NCBI RefSeq assembly: GCF_000282355.1
Contig: NZ_AKJL01000044.1
Location: forward strand, 1-43,058
Origin: Pseudomonas sp. GM49
GTDB taxonomy: Bacteria; Pseudomonadota; Gammaproteobacteria; Pseudomonadales; Pseudomonadaceae
DNA length: 43,058 nt
Direction: 5' to 3'
This document shows positions 25,638-36,333 of this stretch, in pieces. The notes under the pieces are model-generated. The model made no database searches and had not been told where the DNA came from. It saw nothing but the letters and a program-made list of their open reading frames with translations. A program made the translations under genes and the position numbers. The number at the start of each line of letters is the position of its first letter. The stretch's first letter is position 1.

Positions 25638-25943
25638 TTACCAGCTGGCTTTAACCAGACCCGGTACGTCACCACGCATGGCAGCTTCACGCAGCTTGTT
25701 ACGGCCGAGGCCGAACTTGCGGTAAACGCCGTGTGGACGACCGGTCAGGCGGCAGCGGTTACGCATGCGCGAAGCGCTTGCGTCACGTGGCTGCTTCTGC
25801 AGAGCTACTGTAGCTTCCCAACGCGCTTCTGGACTTGCGTTCAGATCAACGATGATAGCTTTCAGTGCTGCACGCTTCTTGGCGTACTTGGCAACCGTGA
25901 GCTGACGCTTCAGCTCGCGGTTTTTCATGCTCATCTTGGCCAT
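25638..25943 (-). CDS. rpsN: 30S ribosomal protein S14 (long, zinc-free form)
   Basis: A 101-residue head protein starting [20 protein letters not shown]. Zinc-finger cysteines are absent, so it is the E. coli-like C- form. The C-terminus [20 protein letters not shown] is conserved. The ATG at 25943 is chosen because family members start there; an upstream ATG would overlap rplE. It is followed by an unusually long 209-bp gap before rpsH. Confidence 0.98.
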   Translation of the reverse strand: MAKMSMKNRELKRQLTVAKYAKKRAALKAIIVDLNASPEARWEATVALQKQPRDASASRMRNRCRLTGRPHGVYRKFGLGRNKLREAAMRGDVPGLVKASW

Positions 25944-25956
25944 GGTCCTACTCCAA

Positions 25957-26496
25957 TCAGTTGCGGAACGGGAATTTGAACGCACGCAGCAGAGCGCGGC
26001 CTTCATCATCGTTCTTGGCAGTGGTGGTCAGGGTGATGTCCAGACCGCGGAGAGCATCGATCTTGTCGTAGTCGATTTCCGGGAAGATGATCTGCTCTTT
26101 CACGCCCATGCTGTAGTTGCCACGACCATCGAAGGACTTGGCATTCAGGCCGCGGAAGTCGCGAACCCGAGGCAGGGAGATCGACAGCAGACGATCCAGG
26201 AACTCGTACATACGCTCACGGCGCAGGGTCACTTTGACGCCGATCGGCCAACCTTCACGGACTTTAAAGCCTGCGATGGATTTGCGAGCGTAGGTCACAA
26301 CGACTTTCTGGCCGGTGATCTTTTCCAGGTCAGCAACAGCGTGCTCGATGACTTTTTTGTCGCCGATCGCTTCGCCCAGACCCATGTTCAGGGTGATTTT
26401 GGTAACGCGCGGAACTTCCATCACGTTCGAAAGCTTAAGTTCTTCCTTAAGTTTCGGAGCGATTTCCTTCCGGTAAATCTCTTTTAGTCGTGCCAT
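25957..26496 (-). CDS. rplE: 50S ribosomal protein L5
   Basis: A 179-residue 5S rRNA-binding protein of the central protuberance that contacts P-site t[23 protein letters not shown] at the start and [20 protein letters not shown] near the end are typical. In E. coli the start region of this gene carries the S8 operator; whether that structure is conserved here was not resolved. Confidence 0.99.
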   Translation of the reverse strand: MARLKEIYRKEIAPKLKEELKLSNVMEVPRVTKITLNMGLGEAIGDKKVIEHAVADLEKITGQKVVVTYARKSIAGFKVREGWPIGVKVTLRRERMYEFLDRLLSISLPRVRDFRGLNAKSFDGRGNYSMGVKEQIIFPEIDYDKIDALRGLDITLTTTAKNDDEGRALLRAFKFPFRN

Positions 26497-26516
26497 GGTC
26501 TTCTACCTAGCAGTGT

Positions 26517-26831
26517 TCAAGCATCAACCGCTTTTTGGGTCGACTTGAAGACACGAATTTTCTTACCGTCTTCTACTTTGAAACCAACGCGGTCAGCCTT
26601 GTTGGTTTCGCCGTTGAAGATGGCGACGTTGGAAGCGTGCAGTGGCGCTTCTTTCTCGACGATACCGCCCTGTACGCCCGACATCGGGTTAGGCTTGGTA
26701 TGACGCTTGACCAGGTTCAGACCACCAACAACCAGACGGTTGTCAGCAAGAACCTTCAGCACCTTACCGCGCTTACCTTTGTCTTTGCCGGCGATCACGA
26801 TGATCTCGTCGTCACGACGAATCTTTTGCAT
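26517..26831 (-). CDS. rplX: 50S ribosomal protein L24
   Basis: A 104-residue assembly initiator near the tunnel exit. The KOW motif region reads [20 protein letters not shown], followed by the conserved [13 protein letters not shown]. It lies 11 bases after rplN and 20 bases before rplE. Confidence 0.99.
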   Translation of the reverse strand: MQKIRRDDEIIVIAGKDKGKRGKVLKVLADNRLVVGGLNLVKRHTKPNPMSGVQGGIVEKEAPLHASNVAIFNGETNKADRVGFKVEDGKKIRVFKSTQKAVDA

Positions 26832-26842
26832 GTCGGATCTCC

Positions 26843-27211
26843 TTACAGCACTTCTGGGGCGAGCGAGACGATCTTCATGAACTTCTCGGTACGAAGCTCA
26901 CGGGTCACTGGCCCAAAGATACGGGTGCCGATCGGCTCTTGCTTGTTGTTCAACAGAACAGCAGCGTTGCCATCAAAGCGGATAATGGAGCCATCAGCAC
27001 GACGTACGCCGTGACGAGTGCGGACTACAACAGCAGTCATCACTTGGCCTTTTTTCACTTTACCGCGAGGAATTGCTTCCTTCACGGTAACTTTGATGAT
27101 GTCACCGATACCAGCGTAACGACGATGGGAGCCACCCAGCACCTTGATGCACATAACACGGCGAGCGCCGCTGTTATCGGCCACATCGAGCATGGATTGA
27201 GTCTGAATCAT
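26843..27211 (-). CDS. rplN: 50S ribosomal protein L14
   Basis: A 122-residue protein at the inter-subunit face. [20 protein letters not shown] at the start and the core up to [10 protein letters not shown] are fully typical. It is by E. coli convention the first spc gene; only 23 bases separate it from rpsQ, with no promoter or terminator seen, so S10 and spc genes are probably co-transcribed here. Confidence 0.99.
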   Translation of the reverse strand: MIQTQSMLDVADNSGARRVMCIKVLGGSHRRYAGIGDIIKVTVKEAIPRGKVKKGQVMTAVVVRTRHGVRRADGSIIRFDGNAAVLLNNKQEPIGTRIFGPVTRELRTEKFMKIVSLAPEVL

Positions 27212-27234
27212 ATAATTTCTCCGACCCCTAGTCC

Positions 27235-27501
27235 TTAGACTTCCACAGCGCGTTCGAGAACATCAACCAGCGCCCAAGACTTGGTCTTGGCCAAAGGACG
27301 AGTTTCACGAATAGTGACTTTGTCGCCGATGTGGCACTGATTGGTTTCGTCGTGCGCGTGCAGCTTAGTCGAACGCTTAACGTATTTACCGTAGATCGGG
27401 TGCTTAACGCGACGCTCGATCAGAACGGTGATGGTTTTGTCCATCTTGTCGCTGACAACACGGCCAGTCAGCGTACGGACAGTTTTTTCGGCTTCAGCCA
27501 T
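27235..27501 (-). CDS. rpsQ: 30S ribosomal protein S17
   Basis: An 88-residue OB-fold 16S-binding assembly protein. [20 protein letters not shown] and the central [20 protein letters not shown] are conserved. Two bases separate it from rpmC. Confidence 0.99.
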   Translation of the reverse strand: MAEAEKTVRTLTGRVVSDKMDKTITVLIERRVKHPIYGKYVKRSTKLHAHDETNQCHIGDKVTIRETRPLAKTKSWALVDVLERAVEV

Positions 27502-27503
27502 GA

Positions 27504-27695
27504 TTACTTACCTGCCTGCTGGTTGAGCACAGTCTTCACGCGAGCGATGTCACGCTTAACTTGCGAGAGCAGATGAGACTGCCCCAACTGGCCAGTTGCT
27601 TTCTGCATACGCAGATTGAACTGGTCGCGCAGCAGGCCGAGCAGTTGCTCGTTCAGCTGCTGTGCGGATTTTTCACGAAGTTCATTCGCTTTCAT
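27504..27695 (-). CDS. rpmC: 50S ribosomal protein L29
   Basis: A 63-residue two-helix protein at the tunnel exit where signal recognition particle and trigger factor dock. It starts [20 protein letters not shown]. The ATG at 27695 overlaps the rplP stop by one base (TGATG), so it is coupled; an ATG one codon upstream would add a methionine and is less likely. Confidence 0.98.
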
Positions 27696-28108
27696 CACAT
27701 CACCGTCCGTTTAACAAAGGAGGTGGCGAGCGGCAGCTTTGCAGCAGCCAGGGCGAAAGCCTCACGCGCCAGCTCTTCAGAAACACCCTCGATTTCATAC
27801 AGGACTTTGCCTGGCTGAATCTGGGCAACCCAGTACTCCACGTTACCCTTACCTTTACCCATACGAACCTCGAGAGGTTTTTTGGAGATCGGCTTGTCCG
27901 GGAATACACGGATCCAGATCTTGCCGCCACGTTTTACGTGACGGGTCAGAGCACGACGCGCTGACTCGATCTGACGAGCGGTGAGACGACCACGAGCAAC
28001 AGACTTCAGCGCGAACTCGCCGAAGCTGACTTTGCTACCGCGCAATGCCAGGCCACGGTTGTGACCAGTCATTTGCTTGCGGAACTTCGTACGCTTTGGT
28101 TGCAACAT
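27695..28108 (-). CDS. rplP: 50S ribosomal protein L16
   Basis: A 137-residue protein next to the A-site tRNA elbow. [20 protein letters not shown] at the start and [20 protein letters not shown] in the middle are conserved; Arg82 here aligns with E. coli Arg81, the residue hydroxylated by the oxygenase RoxA (YcfD). Confidence 0.99.
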
Positions 28109-28120
28109 TTGGCGTACCCC

Positions 28121-28807
28121 TTACTTAGCAGCTTTTTTACGAGGCGCTGGTGCTTGTGGTTTCAGTTCTTCTTGGCGACCACCAATTACTTCGCCTTTGA
28201 AGATCCAAACCTTTACACCGATCACACCGTAAGTGGTGTGAGCTTCGTAGTTGGCATAGTCGATGTCGGCACGCAGGGTGTGCAATGGCACACGACCTTC
28301 GCGATACCATTCAGTACGTGCGATTTCAGCACCGCCGAGACGACCGCTCACTTGGATTTTGATGCCTTTGGCACCAATGCGCATGGCGTTCTGTACGGCG
28401 CGCTTCATAGCACGACGGAACATTACGCGACGCTCCAGCTGCTGAGCTACGCTCTGCGCAACCAGCATACCGTCGAGCTCCGGCTTGCGGATCTCTTCGA
28501 TATTGATGTGCACAGGCACACCCATTTGCTTGGTCAGGTCCTGACGCAGTTTCTCAACATCTTCACCTTTCTTCCCGATAACGATACCTGGACGAGCGGT
28601 GTGGATGGTGATGCGTGCAGTTTGGGCCGGACGATGGATATCGATACGGCTTACGGACGCGCTTTTTAGTTTGTCTTGGAGGTACTCACGCACATTCAGA
28701 TCTGCGAGCAAATAGTCCGCATAAGTCCGACCGTCTGCGTACCAGACGGAGGTGTGCTCCTTGACGATTCCCAGGCGAATGCCAATGGGATGTACTTTCT
28801 GACCCAT
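28121..28807 (-). CDS. rpsC: 30S ribosomal protein S3
   Basis: A 228-residue protein lining the mRNA entry channel. [20 protein letters not shown] at the start, a KH domain ([20 protein letters not shown], about residues 65-90) and the C-terminal S3 domain are present, with a basic tail ending PAPRKKAAK. The ATG at 28807 is chosen because all homologues begin MGQKVHP; a longer frame overlaps rplV. Confidence 0.99.
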   Translation of the reverse strand: MGQKVHPIGIRLGIVKEHTSVWYADGRTYADYLLADLNVREYLQDKLKSASVSRIDIHRPAQTARITIHTARPGIVIGKKGEDVEKLRQDLTKQMGVPVHINIEEIRKPELDGMLVAQSVAQQLERRVMFRRAMKRAVQNAMRIGAKGIKIQVSGRLGGAEIARTEWYREGRVPLHTLRADIDYANYEAHTTYGVIGVKVWIFKGEVIGGRQEELKPQAPAPRKKAAK

Positions 28808-28820
28808 CTCTTCGACTCCG

Positions 28821-29153
28821 TTACTTGTCAGCAACCTTGACAGTGATATGGCAAGACCGCTTGACGATGCGATCAGCACGGCCTTTGGCACGTGGCATGA
28901 TGCGCTTCAGCGAACGCCCTTCGTTGACGAAAACAGTGCTGACCTTCAGGTCATCAACGTCTGCGCCTTCGTTATGCTCGGCGTTGGCTACGGCCGACTC
29001 CAGCACTTTCTTCATGATCTCGGCGGCTTTCTTACTGCTGAAAGCCAACAGGTTGAGCGCTTCGCCCACCTTCTTCCCGCGGATCTGGTCGGCGACCAAG
29101 CGGGCTTTCTGGGCGGAGATTCGAGCGCCCGACAACTTAGCGGCTACTTCCAT
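28821..29153 (-). CDS. rplV: 50S ribosomal protein L22
   Basis: A 110-residue protein whose beta-hairpin lines the exit tunnel. [20 protein letters not shown] and the hairpin region ([20 protein letters not shown]) look wild type, without the deletions linked to macrolide resistance elsewhere. Between rpsS and rpsC. Confidence 0.99.
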
Positions 29154-29164
29154 TTCCTAACCCC

Positions 29165-29440
29165 TTAACGCTTGGCTTTCTTGTCTGCCACGTGCCCGCG
29201 ATAAGTGCGGGTACCGGCGAACTCGCCCAGTTTGTGGCCGACCATGTCTTCGTTCACGAGAACTGGGACGTGCTGACGACCGTTGTGTACTGCGATGGTC
29301 AGACCGACCATTTGTGGCAGGATCATCGAACGACGCGACCAGGTTTTCACCGGTTTGCGATCGTTCTTTTCCGCCGCCACTTCGATCTTCTTCAGTAGGT
29401 GAAGATCGATAAAAGGACCTTTTTTCAGAGAACGTGGCAC
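29165..29440 (-). CDS. rpsS: 30S ribosomal protein S19
   Basis: A 91-residue head protein. [20 protein letters not shown] and [20 protein letters not shown] are conserved. Sixteen bases from rplB and eleven from rplV. Confidence 0.99.
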   Translation of the reverse strand: MPRSLKKGPFIDLHLLKKIEVAAEKNDRKPVKTWSRRSMILPQMVGLTIAVHNGRQHVPVLVNEDMVGHKLGEFAGTRTYRGHVADKKAKR

Positions 29441-29456
29441 TGTCGTATCCCTCTAT

Positions 29457-30281
29457 TTACTTGCGACGACGGACGATCATTTTGTCGGTACGCTTATTAC
29501 CACGAGTCTTCGCGCCCTTAGTCGGGAAGCCCCATGGCGATACCGGATGACGACCACCAGAGGTACGACCTTCACCACCACCATGTGGGTGGTCAACCGG
29601 GTTCATGGCAACACCACGAACGGTTGGGCGAACGCCACGCCAGCGTTTGGCACCAGCTTTACCCAGCGAACGCAGGCTGTGCTCGGAGTTCGAGACTTCG
29701 CCCAGGGTCGCACGGCATTCAGCCAGCACTTTACGCATCTCACCAGAACGCAGACGCAGGGTCACGTAAACGCCTTCACGGGCGATCAGCTGAGCCGAAG
29801 CACCAGCGGAACGAGCGATCTGAGCGCCTTTACCTGGCTTCAATTCGATGCCGTGTACGGTGCTACCAACTGGAATGTTACGCAGTTGCAGAGCGTTGCC
29901 CGGCTTGATCGGCGCCAAGGCACCTGCGATCAGCTGGTCGCCAGCGCTCACGCCTTTAGGGGCGATGATGTAGCGACGCTCGCCATCTGCGTACAGCAGC
30001 AGAGCGATGTGAGCAGTACGGTTTGGATCGTATTCGATACGCTCGACAGTGGCAGCGATGCCATCTTTGTCGTTGCGACGGAAGTCGACCAGACGATAAT
30101 GCTGCTTATGACCACCACCGATGTGACGAGTGGTAATACGGCCATTGTTGTTACGACCACCAGACTTCGATTTCTTCTCGAGCAGCGGTGCGTGAGGAGC
30201 GCCTTTATGCAGCTCCTGGTTGACCACCTTGACCACAAAACGGCGGCCAGGGGAAGTCGGTTTGCATTTAACGATTGCCAT
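29457..30281 (-). CDS. rplB: 50S ribosomal protein L2
   Basis: A 274-residue protein close to the peptidyl-transferase centre and needed for subunit joining. The OB and SH3-like domains are complete, and the conserved [20 protein letters not shown] segment (about 226-245) holds the functionally important histidine. The C-terminus [14 protein letters not shown] is typical. Confidence 0.99.
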
Positions 30282-30295
30282 GATGCACCCCTTCC

Positions 30296-30595
30296 TTACT
30301 CAGCACTGCTGCTGAAATCGAGATCTTGGCCTGGCTGAAGGGAGATAACTGCCTTCTTCCAGTCATTACGCTTGCCCAGACCGCGAGCAGTGCGCTTGCT
30401 CTTACCCAGAACATTCAGGGTAGTAACACGCTCTACTTTCACGCTGAACAGGCTTTCGACGGCCTTCTTGATTTCCAGCTTGGTTGCGTCAGTAGCAACC
30501 TTGAAAACGAACTGGCCTTTCTTGTCTGCCAGAACCGTAGCCTTCTCGGAAACGTGTGGGCCAAGCAGAACTTTAAATACGCGTTCCTGGTTCAT
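30296..30595 (-). CDS. rplW: 50S ribosomal protein L23
   Basis: A 99-residue tunnel-exit protein that docks trigger factor and signal recognition particle. [20 protein letters not shown] at the start is conserved. It overlaps the rplD stop by 4 bases (ATGA), so translation is coupled. Confidence 0.99.
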
Positions 30596-31194
30596 CCCAG
30601 CAGCTCCTCGAATTTCTTCACGGCCGACACGGTGATCAACACCTTGTCGTATGCGATCAGACTAACTGGATCGGAACCTTGCACGTCACGTACATCTACG
30701 TGTGGCAGGTTACGAGCAGCCAGGTACAGGTTCTGATCAACAGCGTCGGACACGATCAGAACGTCGGTCAGGCTCATGTTGTTCAGTTTGCCCAGCAGGT
30801 CTTTGGTTTTCGGCGTTTCAACGGCGAAATCCTGAACCACGACCAGACGATCAGTACGCACCAGCTCAGCAAGGATGGAACGCATTGCTGCGCGATACAT
30901 CTTCTTGTTCAGCTTCTGGGAGTGATCCTGAGGACGAGCTGCGAAAGTGGTACCGCCGCCACGCCAGATTGGGCTACGGATAGTACCGGCACGAGCACGG
31001 CCAGTACCTTTCTGACGCCATGGGCGCTTGCCGCCACCACGAACGTCGGAACGGGTCTTTTGCTGCTTGGAACCCTGACGGCCGCCGGCCATGTAGGCCA
31101 CGACTGCTTGGTGAACCAGCGTCTCGTTGAATTCGCCGCCAAATGTCAGTTCGGAAACTTCGATCGCTTGAGCGTCATTTACATTTAATTGCAT
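30592..31194 (-). CDS. rplD: 50S ribosomal protein L4
   Basis: A 200-residue protein whose extended loop ([20 protein letters not shown], about residues 56-75) reaches into the exit tunnel. In E. coli L4 also represses its own S10 operon through the mRNA leader, but the leader here is short and lacks comparable structure. AAGGGGAAG lies 8 bases before the ATG. Confidence 0.99.
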
Positions 31195-31206
31195 GTCAGC
31201 TTCCCC

Positions 31207-31842
31207 TTAACCGCGAGCCTTGGCTGCTGGACGTACAACCAAGTTGCCGCCAGTAGCGCCAGGAACAGCGCCCTTGACCAACAACAGATTGCGTTCAGCG
31301 TCCACGCGCACTACTTCGAGGGACTGCACGGTCACGCGCTCAGCGCCCATATGACCGGACATTTTTTTGCCCTTGAATACACGACCAGGAGTCTGGCACT
31401 GGCCGATAGAGCCTGGAACGCGGTGGGATACGGAGTTACCGTGGGTGTTATCTTGCCCGCGGAAATTCCAACGCTTGATCGTACCCTGGAAGCCTTTACC
31501 CTTGGACTGACCGGTTACATCAACCAGTTGACCAGCGGCGAAGATTTCAGCGTTGATCAGATCGCCGGCCTGGTACTCGCCTTCTTCAAGACGGAATTCC
31601 ATTACGGTACGACCAGCGGCAACGTTCGCTTTAGCGAAGTGGCCAGCCTGAGCTGCTGTTACACGCGAAGCACGACGCTCGCCGACAGTGACTTGCACTG
31701 CACGATAGCCATCGGTCTCTTCAGTTTTGAACTGGGTGACGCGATTCGGTTCGATCTCAATGACCGTGACCGGAATGGAGACACCTTCTTCGGTGAAAAT
31801 ACGGGTCATACCGCATTTACGACCGACTACACCAATAGTCAT
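31207..31842 (-). CDS. rplC: 50S ribosomal protein L3
   Basis: A 211-residue assembly initiator near the peptidyl-transferase centre. It starts [40 protein letters not shown] (about 144-163) contains Gln150, the residue methylated by PrmB in E. coli. The ATG at 31842 is chosen by family length; the longer frame runs into the intergenic region. Confidence 0.99.
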   Translation of the reverse strand: MTIGVVGRKCGMTRIFTEEGVSIPVTVIEIEPNRVTQFKTEETDGYRAVQVTVGERRASRVTAAQAGHFAKANVAAGRTVMEFRLEEGEYQAGDLINAEIFAAGQLVDVTGQSKGKGFQGTIKRWNFRGQDNTHGNSVSHRVPGSIGQCQTPGRVFKGKKMSGHMGAERVTVQSLEVVRVDAERNLLLVKGAVPGATGGNLVVRPAAKARG

Positions 31843-31909
31843 GTTGTAAACCTCATGAGTGTACGGGGCTTTCACCCGCTATGGCCGCCCATTTCAGAGC
31901 GTTACACGA

Positions 31910-31926
31910 CTAAGACCGAGTCTTAG
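31910..31926 (-). other. Hairpin covering the rpsJ stop codon
   Basis: CTAAGAC (31910-31916) and GTCTTAG (31920-31926) form a perfect 7-bp stem with a three-base loop that includes the rpsJ TAA. No T tract follows on the minus strand, so it is not a terminator. The 80-bp rpsJ-rplC gap shows nothing else clear. Confidence 0.5.
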
Positions 31927-32234
31927 CCGAGGCTGATCTGCACTTCCACACCGGCCGCAAGATCAAGCTTCATAAGAGCGTCAACGGTTTTATCCGTTGG
32001 CTGGACGATGTCCAGAACACGCTTATGAGTACGGATCTCGTACTGGTCACGCGCGTCTTTGTTGACGTGCGGGGAGACCAGAACGGTGAACCGCTCTTTA
32101 CGGGTAGGCAGTGGAATTGGACCACGCACTTGAGCACCAGTACGTTTCGCGGTTTCCACGATTTCCTGGGTTGATTGGTCGATCAGGCGATGGTCGAAAG
32201 CCTTCAACCTGATACGGATTTGCTGATTTTGCAT
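31923..32234 (-). CDS. rpsJ: 30S ribosomal protein S10 (NusE)
   Basis: A 103-residue head protein that also acts as NusE in antitermination. [20 protein letters not shown] and the conserved [20 protein letters not shown] are clear. It is the first gene of the S10 operon, about 55 bases downstream of the predicted start point of a near-consensus promoter (32297-32325). Confidence 0.99.
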
Positions 32235-32264
32235 TGGATTTCAGACTCCGGCTGCTATTCCCAC

Positions 32265-32281
32265 CGGGCGCAATACGCCCG
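32265..32281 (-). other. Small hairpin in the S10 leader
   Basis: A 6-bp perfect stem, 32265-32270 with 32276-32281 (CGGGCG/CGCCCG), and a five-base loop lie within the roughly 55-base leader between the predicted transcription start and rpsJ. It is much smaller than the E. coli S10 leader, where L4 acts. Confidence 0.5.
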
Positions 32282-32296
32282 TTAAAAGGAGGCGCA

Positions 32297-32325
32297 ATTC
32301 TATAGACGCCCCAGATGGGTGTCAA
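32297..32325 (-). promoter_or_regulatory. Sigma70 promoter of the S10 operon
   Basis: Minus strand TTGACA (32325-32320), exactly 17 bp, then TAGAAT (32302-32297): a near-perfect housekeeping promoter. The discriminator is G+C-rich (TGCGCC). It begins 7 bp after the tuf terminator, so S10-operon expression is insulated from the str operon. Confidence 0.88.
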
Positions 32326-32331
32326 CCCAAT

Positions 32332-32360
32332 AAAAAAGCCCCCGCTGAGCGGGGGCTTTT
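32332..32360 (-). terminator. Intrinsic terminator of the str operon (after tuf)
   Basis: An 8-bp G+C-only stem GCCCCCGC/GCGGGGGC (32338-32345 with 32349-32356), extended by four A-T pairs, has a three-base loop and is followed on the minus strand by six T (32337-32332). It lies 32 bases past the tuf stop. Confidence 0.93.
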
Positions 32361-32391
32361 CAAAGCATCGAAGCTATCTCAAAAGAGATGC

Positions 32392-33585
32392 TTACTCGAT
32401 GATTTTGGCTACGACGCCAGCGCCGACGGTACGACCGCCTTCACGGATAGCGAAACGCAGACCGTCTTCCATTGCGATGGTCTTGATCAGGGTAACTTCC
32501 ATCTGGATGTTATCACCTGGCATTACCATTTCAACGCCTTCTGGCAGCTGGCAGTTACCAGTCACGTCAGTAGTACGGAAGTAGAACTGTGGACGGTAGC
32601 CTTTGAAGAACGGAGTGTGACGACCGCCTTCTTCCTTGCTCAGAACGTAAACTTCTGCGGTGAACTTGGTGTGCGGCTTAACCGAACCTGGCTTGACCAG
32701 AACCTGGCCACGCTCAACGTCGTCACGCTTGGTACCACGCAGCAGAACGCCGCAGTTCTCGCCAGCACGACCTTCGTCGAGCAGCTTGCGGAACATTTCA
32801 ACACCGGTGCAGGTGGTGGTGGTGGTGTCACGCAGACCAACGATTTCCAGTGCATCCTGAACGCGAACGATACCGCGCTCGATACGACCAGTTACAACAG
32901 TACCGCGACCGGAGATCGAGAATACGTCTTCGATTGGCATCAGGAACGGCTTGTCGATAGCACGCTCTGGCTCTGGGATGTAGCTGTCCAGAGTTTCTAC
33001 CAGCTTCTTGACGGCAGTGGTGCCCATCTCGTTGTCATCTTTGCCTTCCAGCGCCATACGGGCCGAACCAATGATGATTGGAGTGTCGTCACCTGGGAAG
33101 TCGTAAGTGCTCAGCAGATCGCGCACTTCCATCTCTACCAGTTCCAGCAGCTCAGCGTCGTCTACCAGGTCAGCCTTGTTCAGGAAAACCACGATGTACG
33201 GAACGCCTACCTGGCGGGACAGCAGGATGTGCTCACGGGTTTGTGGCATCGGACCATCAGCGGCCGAGCAAACCAGGATCGCGCCGTCCATCTGGGCAGC
33301 ACCGGTGATCATGTTCTTCACATAGTCAGCGTGACCTGGGCAGTCAACGTGAGCGTAGTGACGAATCTTCGAGTTGTACTCGACGTGCGCGGTGTTGATG
33401 GTGATACCACGAGCTTTTTCTTCTGGCGCGCTGTCGATCTTGTCGAATTCAACGATTGCGGAACCGAAAACTTCGGAGCAAACGCGAGTCAGAGCTGCGG
33501 TCAGAGTGGTTTTACCGTGGTCAACGTGACCGATAGTGCCAACGTTGACGTGCGGTAGGGAACGATCAAATTTTTCTTTAGCCAC
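32392..33585 (-). CDS. tuf: Elongation factor Tu
   Basis: A 397-residue GTPase that delivers aminoacyl-tRNA to the ribosome. The P-loop GHVDHGKT (19-26), switch [11 protein letters not shown] and the NKAD motif (FLNKADLV) are intact, and domains 2 and 3 are complete. Pseudomonads normally carry a second nearly identical copy near secE; it is not in the window. Leu codons TTA/CTA and Ser TCA are absent over long stretches, a sign of very high expression. Last gene of the str operon. Confidence 0.99.
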   Translation of the reverse strand: MAKEKFDRSLPHVNVGTIGHVDHGKTTLTAALTRVCSEVFGSAIVEFDKIDSAPEEKARGITINTAHVEYNSKIRHYAHVDCPGHADYVKNMITGAAQMDGAILVCSAADGPMPQTREHILLSRQVGVPYIVVFLNKADLVDDAELLELVEMEVRDLLSTYDFPGDDTPIIIGSARMALEGKDDNEMGTTAVKKLVETLDSYIPEPERAIDKPFLMPIEDVFSISGRGTVVTGRIERGIVRVQDALEIVGLRDTTTTTCTGVEMFRKLLDEGRAGENCGVLLRGTKRDDVERGQVLVKPGSVKPHTKFTAEVYVLSKEEGGRHTPFFKGYRPQFYFRTTDVTGNCQLPEGVEMVMPGDNIQMEVTLIKTIAMEDGLRFAIREGGRTVGAGVVAKIIE

Positions 33586-33615
33586 GACAATTAACTCCTT
33601 GCCTAAAGGACTGAA

Positions 33616-35721
33616 TCAGCCTTGTTTTTTGGTTACAGTTTCGACGATGTGCGACGGAGCTGTATTGTATTTTTTGAATTCCATAGAGTAGCTTGCGCGA
33701 CCCTGGGACATGGAACGAACGTCGGTCGCATAACCGAACATCTCGCCCAGCGGAACTTCGGCACGAATTACTTTGCCGGAGACCGTGTCTTCCATACCCA
33801 AGATCATGCCGCGACGACGGTTAAGGTCGCCCATCACGTCACCCATATAGTCTTCAGGCGTAACAACCTCTACCGCCATGATCGGCTCGAGCAACTCACC
33901 ACCGCCCTTCTGGGCCAGTTGCTTGGTCGCCATGGAAGCAGCCACCTTAAACGCCATCTCGTTCGAGTCGACGTCGTGGTAAGAACCATCAAACACGGTA
34001 GCCTTCAGGCCGATCAGCGGATAGCCGGCAACAACGCCGTTCTTCATCTGCTCTTCGATACCCTTCTGGATAGCCGGGATGTATTCCTTAGGAACCACAC
34101 CACCCACTACTTCGTTCACGAATTGCAGACCTTCCTGACCTTCGTCAGCAGGAGCAAAACGGATCCAGCAATGGCCGAACTGGCCACGACCACCGGACTG
34201 ACGAACGAACTTGCCTTCGATTTCGCAGTTCTTCGTGATGCGCTCACGATACGAAACCTGAGGCTTGCCGATGTTGGCTTCGACGTTGAACTCACGGCGC
34301 ATCCGGTCAACCAGGATGTCCAGGTGCAGCTCGCCCATGCCAGAGATGATCGTTTGACCAGTCTCTTCATCAGTCTTGACGCGGAAAGACGGGTCTTCCT
34401 GAGCAAGCTTGCCCAGAGCGATACCCATTTTTTCCTGGTCATCCTTGGTCTTAGGCTCAACGGCAACCGAAATAACCGGCTCCGGGAAGTCCATGCGAAC
34501 CAGGATGATTGGCTTGTCAGCGTTGCACAAGGTTTCACCAGTGGTGACGTCCTTCATGCCGATCAAGGCCGCGATGTCACCAGCGCGCACTTCCTTGATC
34601 TCTTCACGGGCGTTTGCGTGCATTTGCACCATACGGCCCACGCGCTCTTTCTTGCCTTTGACCGAGTTGATCACGCCGTCGCCGGAGGCCAACACGCCCG
34701 AGTAAACACGGACGAAAGTCAAGGTACCCACGAATGGGTCGGTAGCGATCTTGAACGCCAGAGCCGAGAACGGCTCGTTGTCGTCTGCATGACGCTCCAT
34801 TTGCTTTTCCTCGTCATCCGGGTCAGTACCCTTGATGGCAGGAATGTCGGTTGGAGCCGGCAGGTAGTCGATAACGGCGTCGAGAACCAGGGGAACACCC
34901 TTGTTCTTGAAGGAAGAACCGCAAACAGCCAGAACGATCTCACCAGCGATAGTACGCTGACGCAGAGCACCCTTGATTTCCTCGATGGTGAGTTCTTCAC
35001 CTTCAAGGTACTTGTTCATCAGTTCTTCGCTGGCTTCGGCCGCAGCCTCAACCATGTTGTTGCGCCACTCTTCAGCCAGCTCCTGCAGTTCAGCAGGGAT
35101 AGCTTCGCGACGCGGAGTCATGCCCTTGTCAGCATCGTTCCAGTAAACCGCTTCCATGGTCATCAGATCGATCTGACCCTGGAAGTTGTCTTCGGAACCG
35201 ATAGCCAACTGGATCGGCACCGGAGTGTGACCCAGACGCTGCTTGATCTGAGCGATCACACGCAGGAAGTTCGCACCGGCACGGTCCATCTTGTTCACGT
35301 AAACGATACGTGGAACACCGTACTTGTTGGCTTGACGCCATACGGTTTCGGACTGAGGCTCAACGCCGGAAGTACCACAGAACACAACGACCGCGCCGTC
35401 GAGTACGCGCAGGGAACGCTCAACTTCAATAGTGAAGTCTACGTGGCCCGGGGTATCGATAACGTTGAAACGGTACTGGTCCTTGTGCTGCTTCGCAGAA
35501 CCCTGCCAGAAGGCGGTAATGGCAGCAGAAGTAATGGTAATACCACGCTCCTGCTCCTGCACCATCCAGTCTGTGGTCGCGGCGCCGTCATGCACCTCGC
35601 CCATTTTGTGACTTTTGCCAGTGTAAAAAAGGACGCGCTCAGTGGTGGTGGTTTTACCAGCATCCACGTGTGCAACGATACCAATGTTACGGTAGCGATT
35701 AATCGGTGTTGTACGAGCCAT
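33616..35721 (-). CDS. fusA: Elongation factor G
   Basis: A 701-residue translocase GTPase. The P-loop AHVDAGKT (17-24), DTPGHVDF, the NKMD motif (VNKMDRAG), and domains II to V are complete; the effector loop [10 protein letters not shown] is typical. Lying in the str operon identifies it as the FusA1 type. Thirty bases separate it from both rpsG and tuf. No codons complementary to stop codons occur across nearly the whole gene, reflecting strong codon bias. Confidence 0.99.
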   Translation of the reverse strand: MARTTPINRYRNIGIVAHVDAGKTTTTERVLFYTGKSHKMGEVHDGAATTDWMVQEQERGITITSAAITAFWQGSAKQHKDQYRFNVIDTPGHVDFTIEVERSLRVLDGAVVVFCGTSGVEPQSETVWRQANKYGVPRIVYVNKMDRAGANFLRVIAQIKQRLGHTPVPIQLAIGSEDNFQGQIDLMTMEAVYWNDADKGMTPRREAIPAELQELAEEWRNNMVEAAAEASEELMNKYLEGEELTIEEIKGALRQRTIAGEIVLAVCGSSFKNKGVPLVLDAVIDYLPAPTDIPAIKGTDPDDEEKQMERHADDNEPFSALAFKIATDPFVGTLTFVRVYSGVLASGDGVINSVKGKKERVGRMVQMHANAREEIKEVRAGDIAALIGMKDVTTGETLCNADKPIILVRMDFPEPVISVAVEPKTKDDQEKMGIALGKLAQEDPSFRVKTDEETGQTIISGMGELHLDILVDRMRREFNVEANIGKPQVSYRERITKNCEIEGKFVRQSGGRGQFGHCWIRFAPADEGQEGLQFVNEVVGGVVPKEYIPAIQKGIEEQMKNGVVAGYPLIGLKATVFDGSYHDVDSNEMAFKVAASMATKQLAQKGGGELLEPIMAVEVVTPEDYMGDVMGDLNRRRGMILGMEDTVSGKVIRAEVPLGEMFGYATDVRSMSQGRASYSMEFKKYNTAPSHIVETVTKKQG

Positions 35722-35751
35722 AAAGCCCTCGCAAAATGAGTGACGCTAAAA

Positions 35752-36225
35752 TTAGAAGCGGTAGTGCGAGAAAGCCTTGTTGGCTTCAGCCATACGGTGA
35801 ACGTCTTCACGCTTCTTAACTGCAGCACCTTTACCTTCGGCAGCGTCCAACAGTTCGCCAGCCAAACGCAGAGCCATAGACTTCTCGCCGCGCTTGCGGG
35901 CGTAGTCTACCAACCAGCGCATTGCCAGAGCGTTACGACGGGAAGGACGAACCTCGACCGGAACCTGGTAAGTAGCACCACCAACGCGGCGCGACTTCAC
36001 TTCGACCAGCGGAGCGATGGCGTCGAGTGCTTTTTCGAAGAGTTCCAGGGGATCGGTGCCGGCCTTACGAGCCTTCACGGTATCCAGGGCACCATAAACG
36101 ATACGCTCGGCAACGGCTTTCTTGCCGCTTTCCATTACGTGGTTCATGAATTTGGCGAGGATTTGGCTTCCGTATTTCGGATCGTCCAGAATCTCACGCT
36201 TGGCTGCTACGCGACGTCTTGGCAT
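35752..36225 (-). CDS. rpsG: 30S ribosomal protein S7
   Basis: A 157-residue primary assembly protein of the 30S head. [20 protein letters not shown] and the hairpin region ([20 protein letters not shown], about 78-98) are conserved. In E. coli S7 represses str-operon translation by binding the rpsL-rpsG spacer; a 108-bp structured spacer is also present here. Confidence 0.99.
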   Translation of the reverse strand: MPRRRVAAKREILDDPKYGSQILAKFMNHVMESGKKAVAERIVYGALDTVKARKAGTDPLELFEKALDAIAPLVEVKSRRVGGATYQVPVEVRPSRRNALAMRWLVDYARKRGEKSMALRLAGELLDAAEGKGAAVKKREDVHRMAEANKAFSHYRF

Positions 36226-36333
36226 TGATAAGCCCTCAAACGGTCTTCAGGTTAGCCCGGGACAGATCCTGTGGATACGTGCCCGACCTTACTCTTATCG
36301 ACTCAATAAAATTAAATACTGCAAAACGACCGA
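36226..36333 (-). promoter_or_regulatory. rpsL-rpsG spacer, candidate S7 operator
   Basis: The 108-bp spacer is similar in size to the E. coli one that binds S7. It holds an imperfect hairpin (36258-36285). CGGG pairs with CCCG and CA with TG around a one-base bulge, topped by ATCC/GGAT with a three-base loop. The position is right for translational coupling control; sequence likeness to the E. coli operator was not established. Confidence 0.35.

Noticed and set aside
25442..25690. An 82-codon minus-strand frame spanning the rpsN-rpsH gap
   Set aside because: Starts inside rpsN in another frame, lacks a ribosome-binding site and any recognisable domain; the gap looks like structured RNA rather than coding sequence.
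27212..27234. Possible promoter or terminator between the S10 and spc gene groups (rpsQ-rplN gap)
   Set aside because: The gap is 23 bp with no hairpin and no -35/-10 pair; the groups appear co-transcribed.
33622..35739. A 705-codon plus-strand frame opposite fusA
   Set aside because: Codon-aligned shadow of fusA, explained by codon bias.
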